64,000 bases of DNA, from positions 1-64,000 of IMG/VR virus record IMGVR_UViG_3300027973_000046. One strand, written 5' to 3'. The DNA is from a virus. Below the pieces are notes generated by a model, which saw nothing but the letters and a program-made list of their open reading frames with translations, was not told where the DNA came from and made no database searches. Both the position numbers and the translations under genes were made by a program. Shown one piece after another: positions 1 to 7,911 of the stretch. How positions within the stretch are numbered: the stretch's first letter is position 1; each line of letters opens with the position of its first letter.

Positions 1-720
1 ATGAATGTCTGCCCCCAAATCTACCTGTTCAATCTTGTATCCCACATCTCTACCGTATACAATGTTGGTAATGTTGGGTAGTCTTAATACTAATGCGCCG
101 TCCATAAAGTCATCCTTGGCAATATATTCTTTTACCTGATCAAATGTTAGAGGATCCTTTTCGCTAGTCTTGTATGTGTTTCTTACGCCTAACAGTACTT
201 GCTTTGTTCTATTGCCCGCCTCTTTATAAAGCGCATGATGTCCCTCATGCCAAGGCTGGTATCTTCCGAGCATCAATGTTGTTGGTGCAGACCAATCATG
301 CAAATTAAAGTAATTAATAATTACGGTAGCCTTTTGATCTTGGTCCAGCTTATGGTCTTCAAAAGTTGCATCAAATTCTGTTGGGCGCTCAAACATTTTG
401 TTTGTATCTTCAAAACGTCCCGCTTCAATTGTATCCATAAAAATAAGAATGTCTGGCTTTCCAAATGCTGAACGTGTTAATTCTGTTGGGCATACAAAGT
501 CAACAATGACTGGTGCTACGCCCTGCTTGGAAATTAAACGTGCCATCTCGCCCATGCGTCTTGATTGCTCTAGTCTATCTTCTGGACTAAAACCAAGGTC
601 GGAATTTACCGTTGCACGTACTTCATCTGCATTTAAATGAATTGCATTAATTCTTTCTTTTAAAGCTTTTGCTAATTCTGTTTTACCAGAACCTGGAAGT
701 CCAATTATTTGAATAATCAT
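1..720 (-). CDS. Adenylylsulfate kinase-like / nucleotidyltransferase fusion (3' end outside window)
   Basis: The frame is open from an ATG at 720 to the window edge (240 codons), so the C-terminus is missing. The N-terminal half has a P-loop (GLPGSGKTE, residues 7-15) and an APS-kinase-like LNADEVR motif near residue 29. It therefore looks like a CysC-type kinase, which makes PAPS from APS. The second half has LGRYQPWHEGHHALY, a nucleotidyltransferase signature of the GRFQPxHxGH type. This kinase-plus-cytidylyl/adenylyltransferase arrangement is known from marine phages, where the true substrate is not settled. It overlaps the upstream monooxygenase gene by ATGA, so the two are probably translated together. 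The fold call is fairly sure; sulfur metabolism is an inference. Confidence 0.75.
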   Translation of the reverse strand, partial: MIIQIIGLPGSGKTELAKALKERINAIHLNADEVRATVNSDLGFSPEDRLEQSRRMGEMARLISKQGVAPVIVDFVCPTELTRSAFGKPDILIFMDTIEAGRFEDTNKMFERPTEFDATFEDHKLDQDQKATVIINYFNLHDWSAPTTLMLGRYQPWHEGHHALYKEAGNRTKQVLLGVRNTYKTSEKDPLTFDQVKEYIAKDDFMDGALVLRLPNITNIVYGRDVGYKIEQVDLGADIH

Positions 721-1463
721 GTAGAAATCTCTCTTACTAATTGATGAATGGCCTGGTCGCTATTATCATTATATGTTGACGAAAACATAAGTTCAAAATT
801 TTTAAACCTATTTAATTCTTTTGATACTGTTTCTTTTGTCCCGTAAATGCAATTTTTTATTTGTCTTTCATTTTTCAAATCATTAAATATTTTTTCAGCT
901 TCTGCATATGTATCTTTAATAATTAAAAATATTTTTAATATCTTTCTTCCAGTAATTATATCAAATCTATTTGAATTATTCAAGTGGTCTTCTAGTAAAT
1001 AAATAATGCCATCGCCATAATTAAATGAATTATGAATTGTTTGATCTGATCCGCCGCTAAAAAATATCGCTGGGAGGTTATCATTTATTTTTCTTAGATT
1101 TAATATAAACTTACCAGACTCTATTTTTCTATCATGTATTGATGTAATATTTTCAAATAAAGACTGTTCCTCGTCTGTTGTTCCAGAAACAACGTTTAAT
1201 ATTAATTTGTTAGCTGAAATTTGATCAAAGCCTTTTATCATCATTGATAAATAAGCTGGGGTAAGTGCATATGGTCTAATTGCAACCATATATTTTGTTT
1301 TTTGCTCTTCAAATAAAGCATTAGCTGCCTTTATAAAATAATCTTCTTCGTCTGAATGAAATGTTGTTAATATTGAATCATAGCCCACATCATCTATTGA
1401 TTTAATAAAAGAATGAAGCTCCCTTGGATCCAAATTATATTTTAGCATCCAGTGGAACTTCAT
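717..1463 (-). CDS. Luciferase-like flavin monooxygenase (SsuD-like)
   Basis: A 248-aa protein. The segment VAIRPYALTPAYLSMMIKGF followed by DQISANKLILNVVSG matches the conserved core of alkanesulfonate monooxygenases (SsuD: ALRPG..SP...M...FD.LS.GRL.INVVTG), a TIM-barrel flavin-dependent family. Known relatives release sulfite from alkanesulfonates using reduced FMN; here the substrate is unknown. It is about 120 residues shorter than bacterial SsuD, so insertions are missing or the enzyme is reduced. The stop overlaps the ATG of the APS-kinase-like gene (ATGA), and the pairing suggests a sulfur-related pathway. A general luciferase-like function is the alternative. Confidence 0.65.
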   Translation of the reverse strand: MKFHWMLKYNLDPRELHSFIKSIDDVGYDSILTTFHSDEEDYFIKAANALFEEQKTKYMVAIRPYALTPAYLSMMIKGFDQISANKLILNVVSGTTDEEQSLFENITSIHDRKIESGKFILNLRKINDNLPAIFFSGGSDQTIHNSFNYGDGIIYLLEDHLNNSNRFDIITGRKILKIFLIIKDTYAEAEKIFNDLKNERQIKNCIYGTKETVSKELNRFKNFELMFSSTYNDNSDQAIHQLVREIST

Positions 1464-1480
1464 CTTAATTATCTATTATT

Positions 1481-1888
1481 TTACTTTTTAGACTTTGCTC
1501 TTGCTTTTGCAAGTGCTTCAAAATCTTTTACTTTGGTGTCACCAAGGTATCCCCAAGCATATCCATCGGATATCATTTGATCATTAATAGAGACATCTTG
1601 TTCGTCTACGAATAGCCAACCAAGTATTCTTCCATATTTTTCTGAGGAATCCATCTTCTCTGTTTTAATTTTTACAGACTTGGCATCTTTTAATTTATAC
1701 TTTAAATATTCTTTTGCTTCAAGCCCCAATTTCTTTTCTGATAAGTCTTTTGTTCTTGATTCAGGCGTGTCTATTCCAGCAAGTCTTACTCGTGATGCAA
1801 AAAGAATATCAAAGCCTAGGTCAATAAGTACATCAATTGTGTCACCATCGACTACGGCCTCTACTTTTTTGACATAATACTCGTACAT
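1481..1888 (-). CDS. Staphylococcal-nuclease-like (thermonuclease) protein
   Basis: A 135-aa protein with the SNase core: VDGDTIDVLIDLG near the N-terminus, then RVRLAGIDTPESR, which carries the Arg-Asp-Glu active-site pattern, and later KYGRILGWLF with the second catalytic Arg. SNases are Ca2+-dependent nucleases of about 150 aa that cut DNA and RNA. No signal peptide is visible, so it would act inside the cell, perhaps on host nucleic acid. The ATG at 1888 overlaps the stop of the CHAP lysin gene (TAATG). Confidence 0.85.
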   Translation of the reverse strand: MYEYYVKKVEAVVDGDTIDVLIDLGFDILFASRVRLAGIDTPESRTKDLSEKKLGLEAKEYLKYKLKDAKSVKIKTEKMDSSEKYGRILGWLFVDEQDVSINDQMISDGYAWGYLGDTKVKDFEALAKARAKSKK

Positions 1889-2430
1889 TATTTAACCTTA
1901 TTAAGTAGCGGAGTATTTTCTTCCCCAGCATAGACTGGTCGGCCCCAACCTACAACTGCGTTGATTAGCTTCTTTTTATTATTTTTTACATAGCCACGAG
2001 TTTTTTCAACACACATTCCGCCGTTGCGCTGATCTCCTTTTGCGGTTCCTGAAGTGTTTCCTTCAATAACTTGAATTGTTCCATCACCATTATTTTTAAT
2101 ACAAAGACCAACATGAGAAATTCTATTAACACCATCATCTGGAAAATCAAAATAAATCCAGTCTCCAGCTTGTGGGTCATCATTACGTGCATCTGACCAA
2201 CGTCCTTCTTTCTTGAACTGGTCTGATGCTGCAACTGTTGACGCTGACTTAGGGAACTTTGCAACCCCCGCTGTCATTGCACACCAAGAAACAAATGACT
2301 GGCACCATGGTTGGAAGTTGGCCTTCATCCATGCCCCATACTTTGTTTCATTATCTTTTGGGCCTTCAATTGTCCCAACTTCTTTTTTTGCAACCTCAAT
2401 GATTGCCTTTAAACTTCCTTTTTCTGCCAT
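1888..2430 (-). CDS. CHAP/NlpC-P60-like peptidoglycan hydrolase, candidate endolysin
   Basis: A 180-aa protein with the cysteine-peptidase/amidase triad of CHAP domains: Cys43 in PWCQSFVSWC, His106 in RISHVGLC, and Glu123-Asn125 in VIEGNTSG. The domain fills the protein and no separate wall-binding domain is evident. The likely role is cleavage of host peptidoglycan at lysis. The start has AGGGGA a few bases upstream, and a TATAAT-like box lies at 2447-2452. No obvious holin was found beside it. Confidence 0.8.
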   Translation of the reverse strand: MAEKGSLKAIIEVAKKEVGTIEGPKDNETKYGAWMKANFQPWCQSFVSWCAMTAGVAKFPKSASTVAASDQFKKEGRWSDARNDDPQAGDWIYFDFPDDGVNRISHVGLCIKNNGDGTIQVIEGNTSGTAKGDQRNGGMCVEKTRGYVKNNKKKLINAVVGWGRPVYAGEENTPLLNKVK

Positions 2431-2485
2431 TTTATTCCCCTGTCTTATTATAATTAAGTTAACGCCATCCTAGTATACCAAAAAA

Positions 2486-3238
2486 TTATTTAACATTGCC
2501 GTATATATACTCAAGTATTTTAGTATAGTATTCTGGCTTTAGGTGGTCATTTAAAAAATAGGTTATGGGAGTCTTGGGCTGCATTGTAGTCTCTATCATG
2601 TCTGTCCCAAGTATCTCGGCTATACTTATTGGATTATCTAGGCCTCTTTCATTACACTGTTTGCGTAACTCTGAAACAAATTTAAGCTGGAACTCATGTC
2701 TGTCCTCGAACTCTATGGCTGGGTCTGTGTGGTTATGTCTAAACCTACTGGTAACTATACATATGAACTGCGGCATGGGCTCAATAAATATAACCCTTGC
2801 CTTACTAAATTTACTTGTAGCGTTATCAATGTATGTCTTTACCACATTCTCAACATTTACATAGCCATTTAGTTTTGTTTGCGGGAGCCAATTCCTTACA
2901 TCAATATATCCAAGCCACGGCATTATTATTCTGTCTTCTGAGTTCCACAAATCTAATTCTTCTTTCTGCGTACCACTGGCGAAGTTTTCAAAATCATAAT
3001 GTAACGCTGACCTTCCTGGGTGATTAGATATAAAAAATTTAATATGTTCGTCTTGATATTTAACAAGACCATCTTCCATCCAAACTTCATGACCAGTTTT
3101 GTCTAAATATTTGGTTCTGTATTGGTGATCAGACTCTTTTCTAAATGTTGATTTAATTTTTGATGACAATGTTTTACCCATGTTAAAAGCTAATTTGCCT
3201 GAGTGTGAGTCGCCAATTATTAATATATTTCTATTCAT
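2486..3238 (-). CDS. SGNH/GDSL-like hydrolase
   Basis: A 250-aa protein that begins NRNILIIGDSHSGK; GDSH is the block-I serine motif of SGNH hydrolases. A late DHLKPEYY could supply the Asp-x-x-His dyad, although His is followed by Leu-Lys. SGNH enzymes are esterases or acyltransferases that act on lipids or sugars, including capsule and glycan O-acetylation. Two further SGNH-like proteins lie at 5998-7823. The ATG at 3238 follows a TAGAAT box by 6 nt, so the mRNA may be leaderless. Confidence 0.6.
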   Translation of the reverse strand: MNRNILIIGDSHSGKLAFNMGKTLSSKIKSTFRKESDHQYRTKYLDKTGHEVWMEDGLVKYQDEHIKFFISNHPGRSALHYDFENFASGTQKEELDLWNSEDRIIMPWLGYIDVRNWLPQTKLNGYVNVENVVKTYIDNATSKFSKARVIFIEPMPQFICIVTSRFRHNHTDPAIEFEDRHEFQLKFVSELRKQCNERGLDNPISIAEILGTDMIETTMQPKTPITYFLNDHLKPEYYTKILEYIYGNVK

Positions 3239-3244
3239 GTATAT

Positions 3245-3253
3245 ATTCTATCA
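3245..3253 (-). promoter_or_regulatory. Extended -10-like box for leaderless start
   Basis: On the minus strand the sequence reads TGA-TAGAAT, then six bases, then the ATG at 3238. Transcription would start about at the ATG. There is no Shine-Dalgarno sequence. The layout matches other sites in this window (11110, 31126, 58612, 61554). Confidence 0.4.
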
Positions 3254-3257
3254 CAAG

Positions 3258-3330
3258 TGCCCCCAGATGGTTTCGAACCATCGACCCGCAGATTAAAAGT
3301 CTGCTGCTCTACCAGCTGAGCTATAGGAAC
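3258..3330 (-). tRNA. tRNA-Lys (UUU)
   Basis: A full cloverleaf can be drawn. The acceptor GTTCCTA pairs with TGGGGGC (with G-U pairs), the D stem is GCTC/GAGC, and the anticodon stem GCAGA/TCTGC encloses CTTTTAA with anticodon TTT. The T arm is GATGG-TTCGAAA-CCATC. The discriminator is A and CCA is not encoded. It lies between the AhpD and SGNH genes. Confidence 0.9.
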
Positions 3331-3365
3331 TTGTGGCAGTTTATTCTCTTGCCAAGGAGATTTTT

Positions 3366-3881
3366 TTATGCGCTAAGTATTTTTGCTAGGGCATTAACTG
3401 TTGCTGCAATTCTTCCGATATCACGCAACTGCTCGTATGTGTAGCCTTCATTTCTTAGAACGTCAAAATGACCAGCAACACAATAATCACATTTACCAAT
3501 AATTGATGCTGCTAGTGCGTAGGATTCAAACTTAGCTTTAGTCGTTCCTCCATGAGTGCCCATGATATTCATTCTTAATTGCCCATTGACTCTTTTAAAT
3601 TCTTCATCATGTGATTTTCTTGAGTATGGATACCATATGTTATTTTGAGCCATTATAGCGCCTGCTCCAAGTGCTGCATCTCTTTCCAACTCATTAGTTG
3701 AGCTTCCAACTAAAAATGCCAATAGCTTTGAGTTTCCAGTAGCAAATGCTGATGCTATTGCGAGATGCAATGCATAGTCTGGATCAATTTCTGATCTATT
3801 TACTACAGCATCTAAATTAAGTTTAATGTCTTTTGCGTATTCTGGAATAGATTCCTGAAGTTGAGATACCCAATTTGTCAT
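3366..3881 (-). CDS. ahpD: AhpD-like alkylhydroperoxidase (carboxymuconolactone decarboxylase family)
   Basis: A 171-aa protein. CDYCVAGH places Cys131, Cys134 and His138, with Glu119 upstream. This is the proton-relay and dithiol centre of Mycobacterium AhpD (E118/C130/C133/H137), in a protein of nearly the same length. AhpD reduces AhpC in an actinobacterial antioxidant system. The ATG overlaps the AhpC stop (3878-3881), so the pair forms a translationally coupled unit. The likely role is to protect the infected cell or phage from peroxide. Confidence 0.9.
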   Translation of the reverse strand: MTNWVSQLQESIPEYAKDIKLNLDAVVNRSEIDPDYALHLAIASAFATGNSKLLAFLVGSSTNELERDAALGAGAIMAQNNIWYPYSRKSHDEEFKRVNGQLRMNIMGTHGGTTKAKFESYALAASIIGKCDYCVAGHFDVLRNEGYTYEQLRDIGRIAATVNALAKILSA

Positions 3882-4414
3882 AGAGTTTCTCCTCCCAATT
3901 GTCTATTGCATGCACATAACTCTCCTGTTTGAAGTGCATCTAGTACACGTAATGCTTCATCTGCATTTCTTCCGACATCAAGATTATTGCATGTTACATG
4001 CTGAATAACATTGTCTGGGTCAATGATGAATGTTGCACGGTACGCAACACCACTTGGATGATGTACTCCAAGATCATTTGCAAGTTGATGTGCCGAGTCA
4101 GCAAACGACCATGAGTTTGTCTTCTTTAAATCTTCATGTGCATTTCTCCATGCAATTTTACAAAATTCATTATCTACAGAACCAGTCATAAGAACGGCAT
4201 CTCTGTCATTAAAATCATTGACTAATGCGTCATATGCAACAATTTCTGTTGGACAAACAAAGGTAAAATCCTTTGGATAAAACGCAATAATTTTCCATTT
4301 GCCTGGAAAAGAGTCTTGCGTTAGAACTTCAAATGAGCTTTCTTCATAAGATAAAGCTCCAGGTTTAACTCCAGTAACGGCAAAGTTACCAAGTTTATCT
4401 CCTACGGTTTTCAT
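3878..4414 (-). CDS. ahpC: AhpC-like 2-Cys peroxiredoxin
   Basis: A 178-aa protein. FYPKDFTFVCPTE places the peroxidatic cysteine at Cys54. The C-terminal GELCACN motif (Cys167, Cys169) preceded by DVGRNADEALRVLDALQ is the triple-cysteine pattern of Mycobacterium AhpC, not of the enterobacterial enzyme. It should reduce hydroperoxides, with AhpD (the next gene, overlapping) as reductant. The start has a strong AAGGAG. The actinobacterial type is the best clue to the host. It lies just downstream of tRNA-Arg, so it may be processed from a tRNA-containing transcript. Confidence 0.93.
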   Translation of the reverse strand: MKTVGDKLGNFAVTGVKPGALSYEESSFEVLTQDSFPGKWKIIAFYPKDFTFVCPTEIVAYDALVNDFNDRDAVLMTGSVDNEFCKIAWRNAHEDLKKTNSWSFADSAHQLANDLGVHHPSGVAYRATFIIDPDNVIQHVTCNNLDVGRNADEALRVLDALQTGELCACNRQLGGETL

Positions 4415-4433
4415 TTTTCTCCTTATATATAAG

Positions 4434-4450
4434 CGATACTTTTTGTATCG
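4434..4450 (-). other. Short hairpin directly 3' of tRNA-Arg
   Basis: CGATAC-AAAAA-GTATCG can form a 6-bp stem immediately after the tRNA discriminator base and before the AhpC ribosome-binding site. There is no T-run, so it is more likely a processing or stability element than a terminator. Confidence 0.4.
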
Positions 4451-4522
4451 TACCCCTGGCTGGGATCGAACCAGCGACCTACAGATTAGAAGTCTGTTGC
4501 TCTTCCGCTGAGCTACAAAGGT
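4451..4522 (-). tRNA. tRNA-Arg (UCU)
   Basis: The acceptor ACCTTTG pairs with CAGGGGT, the D stem is GCTC/GAGC, and the anticodon stem ACAGA/TCTGT encloses CTTCTAA with anticodon TCT. The T arm is GCTGG-TTCGATC-CCAGC. The discriminator is A and CCA is not encoded. It reads AGA, a codon used often in this A+T-rich genome. Confidence 0.9.
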
Positions 4523-4523
4523 G

Positions 4524-4597
4524 TGCGGCAGGTAGGACTCGAACCTACGATTACCGAATTATGAGTTCGGGGCTTTAACCAACTAAGCTACTGACGC
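4524..4597 (-). tRNA. tRNA-Met (CAU), elongator type
   Basis: The acceptor GCGTCAG pairs with CTGCCGC with one T-C mismatch, the D stem is GCTT/AAGC, and the anticodon stem CCGAA/TTCGG encloses CTCATAA. The T arm is GTAGG-TTCGAGT-CCTAC. A tRNA-Ile with modified CAU cannot be excluded. Its 5' part overlaps the 3' end of the carbamoyltransferase gene by 23 nt. Confidence 0.85.
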
Positions 4598-6020
4598 CAG
4601 TTAGTATATTATATCCATAATGAGCCTGCCAGTCAATAGCGTCTTGCTCATCATTTAACAATGGCTGCCCTTTTATATTAAGGCTTGTATTCAATAATAT
4701 TGGTACGCCTGTTTGTAAATAAAATTTATTTATCGCTACCCATAGCCCACGATGCTGTTCTCTGTTTATTGTTTGAACTCTTGATGTGCCGTCATGATGT
4801 ACAACCGATGGTATTAAATCTGGTTTCAAACACTTGACAGTATACTGCATATATGGGCTAGCAAAATTCATATCAAACCATTTGCTGGCGTGTTCTTCTA
4901 AAACAACTGGTGCAAATGGCCTAAATAATTCTCTTTGCTTAATTAAATTTACTTTATTTTTAATGTTTGGATCTCTTGGGTCTGCCAATATACTTCTATT
5001 TCCTAAAGCTCTTGGTCCATACTCTGCCCTACCAGATGCAACTGCAACTATTCCATCTTTTAATATTGCGTCAACAATTTGTTGTGAAGGATATTGTCCT
5101 CCAAGATCATATCCAAGATATGGGTCTTTCCATTCTATATGCTTCCCATACATTGCTGCTGCTGCTCCCAAAGAACTACCAGCGTCTCCAGGATTTGGCA
5201 TAATCCATATGTCTTTAAATATGTTCCATAGCAATGTATTGGCTTTGCTATTTAATGCACAACCACCCATAAATACTAAATTATTCTTGCCAGTAAGATG
5301 TTGCGCCATACGCATAAAATCATTAAGCCTTTGCTCGTATACCATTTGAGCTGCTGCTGCTATATCAAATTTATCTTGCTCCGAGACCCAGCCCCAGTCT
5401 GTAATGCCTTTGTGAAAATTATATTTTTGTTGATCATACTTTGGGAAATATGCATCAACTTTTCTGTAATATTTTGTCCAGTCCCCATACGCTGCCATTC
5501 CCATCATAATATATTCTTCTTGATTTGGCATTAGACCTATTAGTTGTGTAAATGCTGAGTAGAACAATCCAAAACTAACTGGGTAGTTTTGCTTATATTT
5601 TAACTTTATGTTTTCTCCTTCACCAACCCATATTGTTGATGTGTTGTATTCTCCTATTGCATCAAGGACTACAATTACTGCGTCATCAAATGAGCTTGTA
5701 TAGTAGCCAGCGCATGCATGTGAATAATGATGTTTAAATGATTTTCTTGGTATTCCATCAATATTAAACTTTGGCTTCCAGTCTCCAGAGCCACCCTTTA
5801 TAAATAGCCTGGAGGCCTTTAGAAGGGGTTTCTCGTAGTATGCTATAGCATCAGGTACCCCGTAAGACAAAGCATCATTAACTAAACTATCATTGATATA
5901 CCAATCATTTTTTTGCTTGCTATATCTTTCTGCGTGGCCAGCAAATAATATTTCTCCATCTTTAATTAAAGATAAAGAGGCGTCATGGGATGTCTCATTA
6001 ACCCCCAATATTATAGTCAT
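4575..6020 (-). CDS. NodU/CmcH-like carbamoyltransferase
   Basis: A 481-aa protein. The N-terminus has ILGVNETSHDASLSLIKDG and then FKHHYSHACAGYYTSSFDDA, the ASKHA/Kae1-like ATP- and metal-binding half. The C-terminal part has EYGPRALGNRSILADPRDP, the hallmark of the family. These enzymes move a carbamoyl group from carbamoyl phosphate to a hydroxyl on a sugar, nodulation factor or antibiotic. It is shorter than NodU (about 570 aa). Its ATG lies inside the end of the upstream SGNH gene (23-nt overlap), so it is probably co-translated with that gene. A role in glycan decoration is inferred. The last codons run into tRNA-Met. Confidence 0.88.
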   Translation of the reverse strand: MTIILGVNETSHDASLSLIKDGEILFAGHAERYSKQKNDWYINDSLVNDALSYGVPDAIAYYEKPLLKASRLFIKGGSGDWKPKFNIDGIPRKSFKHHYSHACAGYYTSSFDDAVIVVLDAIGEYNTSTIWVGEGENIKLKYKQNYPVSFGLFYSAFTQLIGLMPNQEEYIMMGMAAYGDWTKYYRKVDAYFPKYDQQKYNFHKGITDWGWVSEQDKFDIAAAAQMVYEQRLNDFMRMAQHLTGKNNLVFMGGCALNSKANTLLWNIFKDIWIMPNPGDAGSSLGAAAAMYGKHIEWKDPYLGYDLGGQYPSQQIVDAILKDGIVAVASGRAEYGPRALGNRSILADPRDPNIKNKVNLIKQRELFRPFAPVVLEEHASKWFDMNFASPYMQYTVKCLKPDLIPSVVHHDGTSRVQTINREQHRGLWVAINKFYLQTGVPILLNTSLNIKGQPLLNDEQDAIDWQAHYGYNILTGVSSLVG

Positions 6021-6975
6021 TAATTTCCTTTATAAAAAATTCTGCCCAGTGCATGTGTTTATGAACACCAGAATGGCCATTCAGTGTTGCCGTTCTAGAT
6101 ATCTTAACATCTGAGGCTATATCAAAGTTTAGTCCGTATTTATCACGATAATCTTGATGACATAAAAATTCTGTATCACATTCAGTTCCTTTTTTATGAA
6201 ATTTATGACACAGAATATCTTTACCTAGATCTTCAACTCTTTGATGCCACTCATTTTCATTAAAATGATGATAGTTTTTAAAATATCCATTACCCTTATT
6301 ATTATCAAGCCATTTATTTTGTGGAATGAACCACGTTGTCCAAATTAGTTTTATATTGTTTGAGTTGCAATATGCTTCAAGCATTTTTATATATTGAATA
6401 GAAAGCATTTGTGCTGTTTCTAATGGCATTATTTCTTCTGCAAGTACTGGCAGCTTTAAATACTTTGGCCTTCCATCATATGTATCCCGCGGAGTTATGT
6501 GATATGTTATAATCTCTTCGTCCTGATCAACAGATGGAATTTTTCCATTATTTTTATAGTCTTTTTCTGGCCTCATTTGATGTGATCTAGATGCGATTTC
6601 CATTCTTGTAAACTCTGGAAAAAGGCATAGAACTATCTTTGGGTTTCCAAAATGCTTTACGTATTCAAAAAAACAATTTATTTCAAATGGAACTCCCTTA
6701 CCGCTTGAGCCTAAGTTATGTTTAGTCAAATTAAGCTCTTTTGAAACAAAGTCTGACCAGGTTGCACCTTTAGGAACCCCCTCGCCATAAGTAAACGAGC
6801 ATCCAAGAGCAACTATGTCTGCAGCAGATTCAATCTCTTCTCCTATAAAACCTTTTGAGTTTACTCCTTCCATTTTTCTGCCTTTTAGTCCACCAGCTAA
6901 CCCTTCTTTTGCATATTTCCAAATATAAGGTTCATTATCTGAGTGGTAAAATGACGGATGTAATTCTTTTGTCAT
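5998..6975 (-). CDS. SGNH-like protein, copy A
   Basis: A 325-aa protein. DIVALGCSFTYGEGVPKGATW resembles block I of SGNH hydrolases, with the nucleophile Ser in GCSFT, and KHNLGSSGKG could be block II. A clear DxxH pair was not pinned down; HWAEFF near the end is a candidate for the His. It is a tandem paralogue of the next gene upstream: both share the GNPK-V/I-LCLFPEFTR stretch. Overlaps on both sides place it in a unit with the carbamoyltransferase, which suggests joint modification of a sugar or surface polymer. Confidence 0.55.
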   Translation of the reverse strand: MTKELHPSFYHSDNEPYIWKYAKEGLAGGLKGRKMEGVNSKGFIGEEIESAADIVALGCSFTYGEGVPKGATWSDFVSKELNLTKHNLGSSGKGVPFEINCFFEYVKHFGNPKIVLCLFPEFTRMEIASRSHQMRPEKDYKNNGKIPSVDQDEEIITYHITPRDTYDGRPKYLKLPVLAEEIMPLETAQMLSIQYIKMLEAYCNSNNIKLIWTTWFIPQNKWLDNNKGNGYFKNYHHFNENEWHQRVEDLGKDILCHKFHKKGTECDTEFLCHQDYRDKYGLNFDIASDVKISRTATLNGHSGVHKHMHWAEFFIKEINDYNIGG

Positions 6976-7823
6976 AACAATATCTCCTTTTTAAAACTTT
7001 CATATATATGAATATTTCTATGTAGTCCAAAATGTGGTGTTGGTGCAGTGGATGCATCCTTGGAGTAATAAAAATTTTTAAGTTCAGAATGCTCTAGGTG
7101 GCAGTTTTCTTTGTAAACTTCTTTCATGCCATCCTCTTTTTTGAATTTCCAATCATTCATCCCCAAGCTAATATAGTTTTTAAATTGAGTTAAATTTATA
7201 TTTTTATCAAGCCATAAAGATTCTTTTTCCGACCATGTTCCCCATAATAATTTAATATTATTTGTATTGCAGTACATTTCAAGCATTTTAATATATTGTA
7301 TTGATATGTCAAAGGATAGTTCAGATGGAATAGAATCTTCTGCAATAAAAACACCTCTGCCAGTATTAAATTTATTTTTTTGATTCCATATTCCATATCG
7401 TATTATCTTGTCATTATTAAGTTCGTGCCTTGGAAACTGGTTGTATCTTGGAGTCATGTGAGAAGTCTTTGAAGCAACTTCTATTCTTGTAAACTCTGGG
7501 AATAGGCACACCAATACTTTTGGATTGCCAAACTTATTTACATAGGAAAAAAATTTATTTATACTCCACATTATGGATTTACCACAACCAGCAAGATTAT
7601 GAACTGACATTCCAAGATCTTTTGCCAGAAGATCAGGCCATGCATCACCAGCCTCTACACCTAAACCAAATGTCATTGAGCACCCAAGAGAAACAATGTC
7701 GGAGCATGAGTCAAATTCATTTGTCCTGTAGCCGTAATTGTTACACTCATTAGACCAGTCAGATATTTCTGATTCCAGTGGGTAGGATGACTCATACCAA
7801 AGGCTGTCTGAGCTTAATTGCAT
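6972..7823 (-). CDS. SGNH-like protein, copy B
   Basis: A 283-aa paralogue of the 5998-6975 product, with DIVSLGCSMTFGLGVEAGDAW at block I, HNLAGCGKS as possible block II and LVCLFPEFTRIEVASKTS shared with copy A. It is shorter at the C-terminus. ATGA overlap at 6972-6975 couples the two copies, and the start at 7823 shares a base with the stop of a 28-aa ORF. The two copies look like an old tandem duplication that has diverged. Confidence 0.55.
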   Translation of the reverse strand: MQLSSDSLWYESSYPLESEISDWSNECNNYGYRTNEFDSCSDIVSLGCSMTFGLGVEAGDAWPDLLAKDLGMSVHNLAGCGKSIMWSINKFFSYVNKFGNPKVLVCLFPEFTRIEVASKTSHMTPRYNQFPRHELNNDKIIRYGIWNQKNKFNTGRGVFIAEDSIPSELSFDISIQYIKMLEMYCNTNNIKLLWGTWSEKESLWLDKNINLTQFKNYISLGMNDWKFKKEDGMKEVYKENCHLEHSELKNFYYSKDASTAPTPHFGLHRNIHIYESFKKEILL

Positions 7824-7909
7824 TAGTATATAAACCTATCCCTATCTTTATTTTTTCTTTTCTTAAACGATCTAAAAAATTTTGATATATAGTATTTAAT
7901 GTATATCAT
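7823..7909 (-). CDS. Very small basic protein (28 aa)
   Basis: An ATG at 7909 opens a 28-codon frame rich in Lys, Arg, Tyr and Phe (MIYIKYYISKFFRSFKKRKN at the N-terminus). Its stop overlaps the ATG of SGNH copy B (TAATG), and GAAGGAAG lies upstream of its start. It fills the only gap in this stretch, which supports it being real. The function is unknown; a basic amphipathic peptide is possible. Confidence 0.45.
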   Translation of the reverse strand: MIYIKYYISKFFRSFKKRKNKDRDRFIY

Positions 7910-7911
7910 TT

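Noticed and set aside
7824-7911. Intergenic regulatory region
   Set aside because: The gap is filled by a 28-codon frame with proper overlaps, so it is treated as coding.
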